A DNA stretch of 10,749 nucleotides, taken from contig CALWJG010000047.1 of assembly GCA_944380945.1 (NCBI GenBank), forward strand, positions 1-10,749, written 5' to 3'. How positions within the stretch are numbered: the first letter of the stretch is position 1; every line of letters starts with the position of its first letter. The DNA comes from an uncultured Agathobaculum sp. (lineage in GTDB: Bacteria; Bacillota; Clostridia; Oscillospirales; Butyricicoccaceae). A model generated the notes under the pieces. That model saw only the letters and a program-made list of their open reading frames with translations, was not told the origin of the DNA and did not search any database. Shown one piece after another: positions 1-6,868 of the stretch. The translations under genes were made by a program, and so were the position numbers.

Positions 1-1
1 C

Positions 2-25
2 TATCTGGAGATCGACGAGGACTGA
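2..25 (+). CDS. C-terminal end of an unidentified protein (partial)
   Basis: Seven sense codons in one frame (Tyr-Leu-Glu-Ile-Asp-Glu-Asp) followed by TGA at 23-25 run in from the left edge. A 13-bp terminator-type hairpin begins about 40 bases later, which fits the end of a plus-strand gene. The acidic tail says nothing about function. The fragment is too short to be sure it is coding. Confidence 0.4.
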   Translation, partial: YLEIDED

Positions 26-65
26 TCTTCCGTCCATAGCGGCATCTTTTATCCATAGCAAATCA

Positions 66-99
66 AAAGACCGGAAGCTGACGCTTCCGGTCTTTGAGA
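66..99. terminator. Bidirectional intrinsic terminator, 13-bp perfect stem
   Basis: Arms at 66-78 and 83-95 pair perfectly (13 bp) around the four-base loop TGAC. Read on the minus strand, the stem runs into TCTTTTGATTTG, a usable U-rich tract. Read on the plus strand it ends in TCTTTGAG. It can therefore stop the gene ending at 25 and also minus-strand transcripts leaving the flippase gene. It is the first hairpin of the array at 66-374. Confidence 0.7.
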
Positions 100-374
100 C
101 TGTTCGAAAAACTGCGTTTTTTAAACAGTCTCTCGATTGAAACTACAGTTTCAATCGAGTGGGATGTACCGAGCATACGCTCGGATACATCCGAACGGGA
201 CAAAAGTTCCGACTGGCGAAACTCTTGTCCCGACTGGTATAAAATCCGAGGTACACGCCCCCGGATTTTATGAAAGCAGCGGTTTCACCGCTGCTTTCTG
301 TTTGAATGCGCGCCTGCGGCGCGAAGACTTTGTCGACAGGCTGAGAGCGCCCCTGCGAATGCAGGGGCGCTCTT
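66..374. repeat. Array of nine consecutive hairpins (mosaic palindromic element)
   Basis: This fills the 365-base gap between two convergent genes. Hairpin arms are: 66-78/83-95; 96-104/124-132, with an inner stem 107-112/116-121; 132-144/147-159; 162-168/186-192 plus 169-174/179-184; 196-203/225-232 plus 205-208/220-223; 239-248/262-271; 272-283/287-298; 309-314/318-323; 344-356/361-373. The first seven stand almost end to end, with spacers of 0-6 bases. Most stems are perfect or carry a single bulge or mismatch. No convincing gene lies here. The reading frame crossing it continues antisense through the flippase gene and has no ribosome binding site. Two sub-sequences recur in inverted orientation at 8937-9083. 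It may be a dispersed intergenic repeat, a structured 3' untranslated RNA, or both. Confidence 0.75.
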
Positions 375-385
375 TCGTTTCTCTT
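344..385 (+). terminator. Terminator-like hairpin, 13-bp stem
   Basis: Arms 344-356 and 361-373 (GC-rich, 13 bp) close over a GAAT loop and are followed by TTTCGTTTCTCTTT. The U-rich side is on the plus strand. It therefore suits plus-strand transcription better than the minus-strand flippase gene whose stop codon lies 18 bases to its right. It is the last member of the hairpin array. Confidence 0.5.
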
Positions 386-390
386 TGGTT

Positions 391-1812
391 TTACGCGCCG
401 CGGTGCACCAGCTTTTTGACGCCCATGAGCAGGGCGCGGCCGTTGAGCAGCAGCACGCAGCCGAACAGCAGCAGCTGCCACACCAGCCAGAGCGGCGGCT
501 CGAGCAGCATCAGGATGGCCTGCACAAAGGTGATCGCGCAGGTGATGCCCAGCCGGCGGCGCTTCCAGCGCACGGCCAGAAACCGGCGGGTGTCCGCCGC
601 GCGGTACAGGAACAGGAACGCATAGCTCACCAGCGCGGAGACCGCCGCGCCCATGCCCGCCATGCGCGGGATGAGCAGCAGGTTGAGCCCGATGTTGATG
701 ATCGCGGTGAAGAATGTGCTCAGGAAGGACTGGAAGGTCTTTTTCTCCAGCGTGTAGATGCTGTTCTGAAAGCTGGACAGGCAGGAGAAGGCGGCCGACA
801 GCGCCAGAATGGGCACATAGGTCCAGGCGGTGAAATAATCCGGGTCGGTCAGGATGGAGATCGCGAGCTTGGAGCACATGATCGCGCCCGAGGCGATGAG
901 CAGCACGATGCTGGCGAACATATTGCCCACGTTGGAGAAAAACGCGATCTGCTGCCAGCGGGTGTTGTCGTTGATGCTGGACAGCTGCCAGGCGTCAATG
1001 AAGATCGAGGCGACCAGCGTGATCATGGTCGGGATGCGGTAGGCGGCGGAATACAGGCCGGAGACCGCGGTGCTCGCCATGTTGGCCAGGATGAACTGGC
1101 CGATGTAGCCGATCAGAAAGACCAGGATCTGCGCCGGCACGAGCGGCAGCGCGTAGGTGATCATGGAGCGGAAGCCGGCGCGCGTGAGCGAGCGCGGCCG
1201 GATATAGCGCCACAGGCGGGCGATGAAGAACAGGCACACGGTCGAGAGCGCATCCGAGCAGATGACCGAGAACACATAGCCGAAGATGCTCCACTCAAAT
1301 ACGGCCAGATACAGGATGTTGAAGCCGATGGTGGTCGCGGTGCGGAAGATGCCGTCGATCGCGTAGAGCTTGACCATGCCCTGCGAGCGGATGAACTGGC
1401 TGCAGCAGTTCTGCAGGCAGGCCGTGAGCACATACAGGTAGATCAGGCCGGTGTACGCCTCCATGGTCATGGACTGGCCGGTCGAGGTGGTCAGCCGGAT
1501 GACCGAGAAGATCGGATGGAACGGGATGGAGATGATAAAGCCGCACAGGATGGTCGTGATGCCGGTGGTGAACACGCGCGGCTTGTCGGTCGAGCGCTCC
1601 AGCCCATAGCGGATGACCGCCTGCCCGATCGAGACCGAGACGATGGGATAGAGGATGTTGGTGGTTTTGGTGATCAGGTCGGCAATACCGAACTCGTCCG
1701 GGGACAGGATGCCGGTGTAAAACCGCATCATGAAGAAGACGAGCAGCTTGGAGCTGAAGGTGCCGATGGTGAAGATCAGCGTATTGCCCAGCAGTCGTTT
1801 GTATTGGTTCAT
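391..1812 (-). CDS. Wzx/MATE-like polysaccharide (lipid-linked oligosaccharide) flippase
   Basis: A 473-residue, highly hydrophobic protein with about 12-14 predicted membrane helices. Length and N-terminus (FTIGTFSSKLLVFFMMRFYT, then the SPDEFGIADL segment) are typical of the polysaccharide biosynthesis/RfbX family in the MOP superfamily. Such proteins flip undecaprenyl-linked sugars or related lipids across the cytoplasmic membrane. Its ATG follows the TGA of the PAP2 phosphatase gene with no intervening base, so translational coupling is likely; no separate ribosome binding site is needed. It is the last gene of a three-gene minus-strand operon and ends in TAA. The pairing with a PAP2 phosphatase fits a role in envelope glycan export, because undecaprenyl diphosphate must be recycled after flipping and transfer. 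The substrate cannot be read from the sequence. Family call is firm; substrate unknown. Confidence 0.88.
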   Translation of the reverse strand: MNQYKRLLGNTLIFTIGTFSSKLLVFFMMRFYTGILSPDEFGIADLITKTTNILYPIVSVSIGQAVIRYGLERSTDKPRVFTTGITTILCGFIISIPFHPIFSVIRLTTSTGQSMTMEAYTGLIYLYVLTACLQNCCSQFIRSQGMVKLYAIDGIFRTATTIGFNILYLAVFEWSIFGYVFSVICSDALSTVCLFFIARLWRYIRPRSLTRAGFRSMITYALPLVPAQILVFLIGYIGQFILANMASTAVSGLYSAAYRIPTMITLVASIFIDAWQLSSINDNTRWQQIAFFSNVGNMFASIVLLIASGAIMCSKLAISILTDPDYFTAWTYVPILALSAAFSCLSSFQNSIYTLEKKTFQSFLSTFFTAIINIGLNLLLIPRMAGMGAAVSALVSYAFLFLYRAADTRRFLAVRWKRRRLGITCAITFVQAILMLLEPPLWLVWQLLLFGCVLLLNGRALLMGVKKLVHRGA

Positions 1813-2385
1813 TCAGGCGCCCTTTCTCAGCCGGATGGTGTGGATGCGGTCGGCTGCGCGGTCGGTCAGCCAGGCGGCGGCAAGGCCGCACAGGATGCCC
1901 AGCAGCGCGCCCGCGAGCACGTCGGTCGGGTAATGCACGCTGGCATACAGCCGCGAAAACCCGATCAGCGCCGCCGCCAGAAAGGCCAGCAGGCCGCTTT
2001 TGCGGTGGAAGAAGCAGAGCGCGGCCGCGGCCGCGAAGCTGGAGAGCGTATGCCCGGAGGGGAAGGACCATTGGTCGCCCGGGTCAAGCAGGGCGGTCAG
2101 GTCGGCATGGGTGACGAACGGCCGCGGCCGCATGACCCACTCCTTGATCAGCACATTGCCCACCAGCAGGCCGATCAGCAGCGCGACCAGCATGGCCGCG
2201 CCTGCGCGCCGCGTTTTGCGGAAAAACAGCAGCGCCAGCGCGGTGATGATCCAGAGCGCGCCGCCGTTGCCCAGCAGGGAGACGAGCGTCCAGACCGTGT
2301 CCGACAGGCCGCCGCGCCAGTGCTCCGCGATCAGCGCAAGGATCTCATAGTCGAAAGAACGGATGATGTCGAGCAGGACCTCCAC
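1813..2385 (-). CDS. PAP2-family membrane phosphatase
   Basis: A 190-residue integral membrane protein with all three catalytic motifs of the type 2 phosphatidic acid phosphatase family. These are K81-x6-R88-P89, PSGH at 109-112, and S144-R145-x5-H151-x3-D155. H112 and H151 would be the acid/base and nucleophile histidines. The family removes phosphate from lipid phosphates such as undecaprenyl diphosphate, phosphatidic acid or phosphatidylglycerol phosphate at the outer face of the membrane. The start is GTG, supported by AAAGGAGG seven bases upstream; no ATG is better placed. It begins 23 bases after the symporter gene and its TGA touches the ATG of the flippase gene. With the flippase next door, undecaprenyl diphosphate recycling is a reasonable guess, but the substrate is not proven by the motifs. 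Confidence 0.92.
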   Translation of the reverse strand: MEVLLDIIRSFDYEILALIAEHWRGGLSDTVWTLVSLLGNGGALWIITALALLFFRKTRRAGAAMLVALLIGLLVGNVLIKEWVMRPRPFVTHADLTALLDPGDQWSFPSGHTLSSFAAAAALCFFHRKSGLLAFLAAALIGFSRLYASVHYPTDVLAGALLGILCGLAAAWLTDRAADRIHTIRLRKGA

Positions 2386-2408
2386 GGCGGGCCCTCCTTT
2401 CTGTCAGG

Positions 2409-3605
2409 TCAGCGGCTTTCCGGCTGGTCGTCGCTGTGGTCGAATTTGTCAACGATGAGCGCAAGCGCCTGGTCGCCGGTCACGTTGGTAGCGGTGCCGA
2501 AGCTGTCCTGCGAGAAGTGCAGCGCGATGATCAGCTGCTGCATGGGCTCGGTAAAGCCCAGCATCGAGGTGATCAGGCCGAGGGCCGCCATGACGCCGCC
2601 GCCCGGCACGCCCGGCGCCGCGACCATGGTGACGCCCAGCATCATGATAAAGGGCGCGAACAGGGCGAGCGTCGGCTCGATGCCGCTGGCGAGCATGATG
2701 CCCATCGAGCCGAGCGTCAGGCAGATGGTGTCGCCGTTCAGGTTGATGGTCGCGCACAGCGGAACGACAAAGTCCGCCACCTCGCGGCTGACGTTGTTGT
2801 TATACGCGCAGTTGAGCGCGATCGGGATGGTGGAGGCGCTCGACTGCGTGCCGAGCGCGGTGAAATACGCCGGGATGACGTTTTTCATGCTCTTCATGTG
2901 GTTCTTCCTGCACACCAGACTGGCCAGCGCGAACTGCGACACGATATACAGCAGCTGCAGCACCAGAATGATGACAAACAGCGAGGCGAACATCTTGATC
3001 GTGGCGAACAGGCGGCCCTCGGCGGCGATCGCCGCGAACAGGCCCGCAATGTGCACCGGGATCAGCGGGATGATGATGCGCCCCAGCACGATGGAGACGA
3101 TCTTCTGCAGCTCGCGGAACACGTTGAGCATGGCGTCCGTGCGCAGGTTGGCCATGCCGATGCCGAGCACGAAGGACAGCACCAGCGCGGTCATCACGCC
3201 GAAGATCGGATCGACCTCGATGGTGAAGAAGGCCTCAAAGGCGTTGCTCTCGAGCACGTCGCCCGTGATCGGCTGGATCAGCGAGGGCAGCGCGGCCTTG
3301 CCGATGAAAAAGGTGACAAAGCCGGAGAGCACGGTCGTGCCGTAGGCCAGTCCGAGCGTCAGCAGGAACAGGCGGTTGGCCTTCTGTCCCAGCTCGGCCA
3401 TGCCCACCGAGACAAACGCAAGAATGATCAGCGGGATCATAAAGGTCAGGAAGGTGGAGAAGAGCGACGTGAACGTCGCAAATGCGCGGATGACCGCGAT
3501 AAAGCCGGCCGAATCGGCAATACCCAGCCAGCCGCCGGTCAGGCCGATGATGGTGCCGGCGATGATGCCGATGATCAGGCGGATCAGTAATCCCAGTTGT
3601 TTCAC
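2409..3605 (-). CDS. DAACS/SDF-family cation-coupled amino-acid symporter with atypical substrate site
   Basis: A 398-residue membrane transporter of the dicarboxylate/amino acid:cation symporter family (glutamate-transporter fold). Landmarks in order are the serine-rich HP1 tip (TQSSASTIPI, 253-262), the TM7 motif TINLNGDT (286-293), the glycine-rich HP2 loop (APGVPGGG, 330-337), and the TM8 sodium/substrate helix (QDSFGTATNVTGD, 366-378). N374 and D378 match the sodium-coordinating Asn401 and Asp405 of GltPh. The arginine that binds the substrate side-chain carboxylate in acidic amino-acid transporters (GltPh Arg397) is Gly370 here. The TM7 NMDGT motif is changed to NLNGD. A neutral or otherwise non-dicarboxylate substrate is therefore more likely than glutamate or aspartate. 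The start is GTG with AGAGGAG nine bases upstream. It is the first gene of the minus-strand operon, with its own promoter at 3643-3671. Confidence 0.9.
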   Translation of the reverse strand: MKQLGLLIRLIIGIIAGTIIGLTGGWLGIADSAGFIAVIRAFATFTSLFSTFLTFMIPLIILAFVSVGMAELGQKANRLFLLTLGLAYGTTVLSGFVTFFIGKAALPSLIQPITGDVLESNAFEAFFTIEVDPIFGVMTALVLSFVLGIGMANLRTDAMLNVFRELQKIVSIVLGRIIIPLIPVHIAGLFAAIAAEGRLFATIKMFASLFVIILVLQLLYIVSQFALASLVCRKNHMKSMKNVIPAYFTALGTQSSASTIPIALNCAYNNNVSREVADFVVPLCATINLNGDTICLTLGSMGIMLASGIEPTLALFAPFIMMLGVTMVAAPGVPGGGVMAALGLITSMLGFTEPMQQLIIALHFSQDSFGTATNVTGDQALALIVDKFDHSDDQPESR

Positions 3606-3642
3606 TTTGACAAACTCCTCTTTTCAGTTTCTTAACCATATA

Positions 3643-3671
3643 ACTATATCAGAAGATGCGCGTTTTCGCAA
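3643..3671 (-). promoter_or_regulatory. Sigma-70-type promoter for the symporter-PAP2-flippase operon
   Basis: On the minus strand a -35 box TTGCGA (3671-3666, four of six consensus bases) is followed by a 17-base spacer and a -10 box TATAGT (3648-3643, five of six). Transcription would begin near 3636, about 30 bases before the GTG start of the symporter gene. It is divergent from the leu promoter, with 38 bases between the two -35 boxes. Confidence 0.6.
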
Positions 3672-3690
3672 GGCGGCAGGGGGAACCATG

Positions 3691-3738
3691 GAAAAAATTA
3701 AAAAAATACTTGACAATCGCGGGACCAGCAGATAAGAT
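3691..3738 (+). promoter_or_regulatory. Strong leu operon promoter with A-rich upstream element
   Basis: A perfect -35 box TTGACA (3710-3715), a 17-base spacer and a near-perfect -10 box TAAGAT (3733-3738) predict a start near 3745. The 19 bases just upstream (3691-3709) are almost all A/T in an otherwise GC-rich window, like an UP element contacted by the alpha subunits of RNA polymerase. Such a strong constitutive promoter suits a leucine operon whose control lies downstream in the T-box. Confidence 0.85.
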
Positions 3739-3744
3739 AGATAC

Positions 3745-4016
3745 ATATTGAAAAAGGTAATGAACGGGTAAAGTAACCGCGGCCCTGTCCGCAGAGAGCT
3801 GCCGGCCGGTGTAAGGCAGCGTCAGGAAACGGTGAAACTCGCCCGGGAGCTGTCCGCTGAAAGCATGATGCCGGTAGGTCGGAACGGACGCCCACCGTTA
3901 CAGGGGCGGCGCATTGCTGGATGCGCGCTGAGGTGGCCGCCATATGCGGCAACAAGAGTGGTACCGCGGAGCTTCGCTTCGTCTCTTAACGTAACGTGAG
4001 GGACGGAGCTTTTTTT
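3745..4016 (+). ncRNA. Leucine T-box riboswitch (tRNA-sensing leader of leuACDB)
   Basis: Stem I is readable. The lower stem is 3765-3768/3842-3845. A specifier loop is formed by TAAAGTA (3769-3775) opposite GAAACTCG (3834-3841). An upper stem is 3776-3779/3830-3833. The distal conserved motifs are AGAGAGC (3793-3799) and GGTGTAAG (3808-3815), around stem 3798-3803/3815-3820. The specifier codon is CTC (Leu) at 3838-3840. A linker hairpin lies at 3909-3914/3921-3926. The T-box GAGTGGTACCGCGG (3956-3969) presents UGGU (3959-3962), which pairs with an ACCA tRNA end, and A is the usual discriminator base of tRNA-Leu. AAGAG (3954-3958) can pair with CTCTT (3983-3987) as antiterminator, and the same CTCTT belongs to the terminator stem. 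Uncharged tRNA-Leu should favour antitermination and expression of the downstream genes. Confidence 0.95.
3976..4016 (+). terminator. Regulated terminator of the T-box leader
   Basis: A 12-bp stem including three G-U pairs (3976-3987/3998-4009) closes over a ten-base loop and is followed by seven T residues (4010-4016). Its 5' arm includes the CTCTT used by the antiterminator, so the two structures exclude each other. Confidence 0.88.
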
Positions 4017-4060
4017 GTCCCTGTAACACCCACATATCATCTGAAAGAGAGGACAAGAAA

Positions 4061-5569
4061 ATGGGTAGAACGATTCGGATTTTTGACACCACCCTGCGCG
4101 ACGGCGAGCAGTCCCCGGGCTGCAGCATGAACCTGAACGAAAAGATCGAGGTCGCCAAGGCGCTGGAGGCGCTCAAGGTGGATATCATCGAGGCCGGCTT
4201 TGCCATCGCCTCGCCGGGCGACGCGGCCGCGATCGCGGCGATCGCGGACAACGTCCGCGGCTCGACCATCTGCTCGCTGGCGCGCTGCGTGGAAAAGGAC
4301 ATCGACGCGGCGTACAACGCCATCCGCCGTGCGGAATCCGCCCGCATCCATACCTTCCTGGCGACGTCTCCGGTGCACATGCAGTACAAGCTCAAGATGA
4401 CGCCGGACGAGGTGCTCGAGTCGGTCGCGCACAACGTCGCCTACGCCAAGAAATACTGTGACGACGTCGAGTTCTCGGCCGAGGATTCGACCCGTTCGGA
4501 TCTGGACTTCCTGTGCCGCGTGTTCGAGACCGCCATCAAGGCCGGCGCGACCACCATCAACATCCCGGACACGGTCGGCTACATGATCCCCGAGGAATAC
4601 GCCGCGCGCATCAAATATCTGCGAGAGCACACGGAGGGCATCGAGAACATCGTGCTGTCCTGCCACATGCACAACGACCTCGGCATGGCGGTCGCCAATT
4701 CGCTGGCCGGCGTTGAGGCGGGCATCGACCAGATCGAGTGCACGATCAACGGCATCGGCGAGCGCGCGGGCAACGCTTCGATGGAGGAGTGCGTCATGGC
4801 GCTCAAGACCCGTGCGGACCATTTCGGCATCGGCTGCAACATCGACACCACCCAGATCTACCGCGCCAGCCGCATGATCCAGACCATCACCGGCGTGTCG
4901 GTCGCCCCGACCAAGCCGATCGTGGGCGCGAACGCCTTTGCGCATGAGTCCGGCATCCACCAGCACGGCGTGCTGGCCAACAAGGAGACCTACGAGATCA
5001 TGACGCCCGAGTCGGTCGGCATCCCGAAGAACGCGATCGTGCTGGGCAAGCATTCCGGCCGCCATGCGTTCGAGGACCGTCTGCGCGAGCTGGGCTATTC
5101 GCTGGACAAGGAGAAGCTCGACAAGACCTTCGAGAAGTTCAAGGCGCTGGCGGACAAGAAAAAGGTCATCAAGGACCGCGACCTCGAAGCGCTGGTCGGC
5201 GCGGTGCCGGTTTCCGGCGAGGAGCGCTACACGCTCGACCGCTTCGTCATCAACTCGGGCAACACCATCACCTCGACCGCAGTCATCCGCGTCAAGCGCG
5301 GCGATGAGATGTTCGAGCGCACCGCCTCCTCGGACGGCCCGATCAACGCGGCGTTCCGCGCGATCAACAAGATCGTGGGCAAGGAAGTCGAGCTGGAGGA
5401 TTACTCGCTGCGTTCGATGACCGACGGCGAGGACGCGCAGGCCGAGGCGATCTGCAAGATCAGCATCGACGGCGGCGACATCGTGACCGGCCGCGGCGTA
5501 TCGACCGACGTGATCGAGGCCTCCATCAAGGCGTATATCAACGGCATCAACAAGCATTTTCTCGACTGA
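4061..5569 (+). CDS. leuA: 2-isopropylmalate synthase
   Basis: The 502-residue enzyme condenses acetyl-CoA with 2-oxoisovalerate to give 2-isopropylmalate, the committed step of leucine synthesis, in the cytosol. The N-terminal HMG-CoA-lyase-like TIM barrel carries the metal and catalytic motif DTTLRDGEQ (D9, R13, D14) and the metal ligands H202 and H204 in CHMHNDLGMA. It also has NGIGERAGN and the family signature GANAFAHESGIHQHG. The C-terminal 130 or so residues form the LeuA allosteric domain (ending GRGVSTDVIEASIKAYING), so leucine feedback inhibition is expected in addition to T-box control. Length matches full bacterial LeuA (about 510). The ATG follows AGAGAGG eight bases upstream and lies 44 bases after the T-box terminator. 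Homocitrate or citramalate synthase is less likely given leuC, leuD and leuB directly downstream. Confidence 0.97.
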   Translation: MGRTIRIFDTTLRDGEQSPGCSMNLNEKIEVAKALEALKVDIIEAGFAIASPGDAAAIAAIADNVRGSTICSLARCVEKDIDAAYNAIRRAESARIHTFLATSPVHMQYKLKMTPDEVLESVAHNVAYAKKYCDDVEFSAEDSTRSDLDFLCRVFETAIKAGATTINIPDTVGYMIPEEYAARIKYLREHTEGIENIVLSCHMHNDLGMAVANSLAGVEAGIDQIECTINGIGERAGNASMEECVMALKTRADHFGIGCNIDTTQIYRASRMIQTITGVSVAPTKPIVGANAFAHESGIHQHGVLANKETYEIMTPESVGIPKNAIVLGKHSGRHAFEDRLRELGYSLDKEKLDKTFEKFKALADKKKVIKDRDLEALVGAVPVSGEERYTLDRFVINSGNTITSTAVIRVKRGDEMFERTASSDGPINAAFRAINKIVGKEVELEDYSLRSMTDGEDAQAEAICKISIDGGDIVTGRGVSTDVIEASIKAYINGINKHFLD

Positions 5570-5590
5570 GATGCAGGAGGAAGCAAATAT

Positions 5591-6853
5591 ATGGGCATGA
5601 CAATGACACAGAAGATCCTCGCCGCGCACGCGGGGCTGGACAGCGTTTCCGCCGGCCAGCTGATCGAGGCGAACATCGACCTGACGCTCGCCAACGACAT
5701 CACCGGTCCGGTCGCCATCCGCGAAATGGAGAAGGCGGGCTTTGACAAGGTGTTCGACAACACCAAGATCGCGCTCGTCATGGATCATTTTGCGCCGAAT
5801 AAGGACATCAAATCCGCGGAACAGTGCCTCGAGTGCCGCGAATTTTCCAAAAAGCACAATATCGTCAACTTCTTTGACGTGGGCGCGATGGGCATTGAGC
5901 ACGCGCTGCTGCCCGAAAAGGGCCTGGCCGCCCCGGGCGACCTGATCATCGGCGCGGACAGCCATACCTGCACCTACGGCGCGCTGGGCGCGTTCTCGAC
6001 CGGCGTCGGCTCGACCGACCTCGCCGCCGGCATGGCGACCGGCAAGGCGTGGTTCAAGGTGCCGCCGGCGATCAAGTTCGTACTCAAGGGCAAGCTGCAG
6101 CCGTGGGTGTCCGGCAAGGACGTCATCCTGCACATCATCGGCCGGATCGGCGTGGACGGCGCGCTGTACAAGTCGATGGAGTTCACGGGCGAGGGCGTGC
6201 AGTCCCTGACCATGGACGACCGCTTCACGATCTGCAACATGGCGATCGAGGCGGGCGCCAAGAACGGCATTTTCCCAGTGGACGAAAAGACCATGGCATA
6301 CATCGAAACGCGCGTGACCCGTCCGGTCAGCGTGTTCGAGGCGGACCCGGATGCGGAGTATGAGCAGGAGATCGAGATCGACCTGTCCGCGCTCCAGCCG
6401 ACGGTCGCCTGCCCGCACCTGCCGGAAAACACCAAGACCATCGGCGAGCTGGGCCGCATTGAGATCCAGCAGTCGGTCATCGGCTCGTGCACCAACGGCC
6501 GCATCGACGACATGCGCGCCGCGGCCGCCATCCTCAAGGGCCGCAAGGTGAACCCCAATGTGCGCACCATCATCATCCCCGCCACGCAGGAGGTCTACCT
6601 CCAGTGCATCGAGGAGGGGCTGACCAAGATCTTCATTCAGGCGGGCGCGATCGTCTCCACGCCGACCTGCGGCCCGTGCCTGGGCGGCCATATGGGCATC
6701 CTGGCGCACGGCGAAAAGGCGGTCTCGACCACCAACCGCAACTTCGTCGGCCGCATGGGCCATATCACCTCGGAGATCTATCTGGCGAGCCCGGCGGTTG
6801 CGGCGGCGAGCGCCGTGGCCGGCTATATCTGCGCGCCGGATGCGCTGAAGTAA
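5591..6853 (+). CDS. leuC: 3-isopropylmalate dehydratase, large subunit
   Basis: This 420-residue aconitase-family subunit pairs with LeuD to isomerise 2-isopropylmalate to 3-isopropylmalate. The [4Fe-4S] ligands are C300 (GSCTNG), C360 and C363 (TCGPCLGG). Other family signatures are DHFAPNKDIKSAEQ, GADSHTCTYGALGAFSTGVG and the tail region NRNFVGRMGH. The length marks the short LeuC form common in Clostridia and Archaea, as opposed to about 466 residues in enterobacteria. The gene starts 21 bases after leuA. AGGAGG lies ten bases before the chosen ATG (5591); in-frame ATGs at 5597 and 5603 are alternatives that would trim two or four residues. The short form is shared with methylthiomaleate/homoaconitate-type paralogues, but the operon fixes the leucine role. 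Confidence 0.96.
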   Translation: MGMTMTQKILAAHAGLDSVSAGQLIEANIDLTLANDITGPVAIREMEKAGFDKVFDNTKIALVMDHFAPNKDIKSAEQCLECREFSKKHNIVNFFDVGAMGIEHALLPEKGLAAPGDLIIGADSHTCTYGALGAFSTGVGSTDLAAGMATGKAWFKVPPAIKFVLKGKLQPWVSGKDVILHIIGRIGVDGALYKSMEFTGEGVQSLTMDDRFTICNMAIEAGAKNGIFPVDEKTMAYIETRVTRPVSVFEADPDAEYEQEIEIDLSALQPTVACPHLPENTKTIGELGRIEIQQSVIGSCTNGRIDDMRAAAAILKGRKVNPNVRTIIIPATQEVYLQCIEEGLTKIFIQAGAIVSTPTCGPCLGGHMGILAHGEKAVSTTNRNFVGRMGHITSEIYLASPAVAAASAVAGYICAPDALK

Positions 6854-6868
6854 GGGAGGACACGCACC

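Noticed and set aside
66..374. CRISPR array, integron attC array or retron RNA as explanations of the hairpins
   Set aside because: The hairpins have different sequences and no regular spacing, so no CRISPR. No repeated core sites or integrase were seen, so no attC array. No reverse transcriptase is in the window, so no retron.
137..625. A plus-strand open frame starting inside the hairpin array
   Set aside because: Its first half translates the palindromic repeat and its second half is antisense to the flippase. No start signal. Such frames are common spurious calls over repeats.
385..3345. A very long plus-strand open frame lying antisense to the flippase, PAP2 and symporter genes
   Set aside because: It is a mirror of the codon bias of the real minus-strand genes. 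The translation is low complexity (Asp, Arg, Gln, His, Gly), has no domain and no ribosome binding site, while the minus strand carries clear family motifs.
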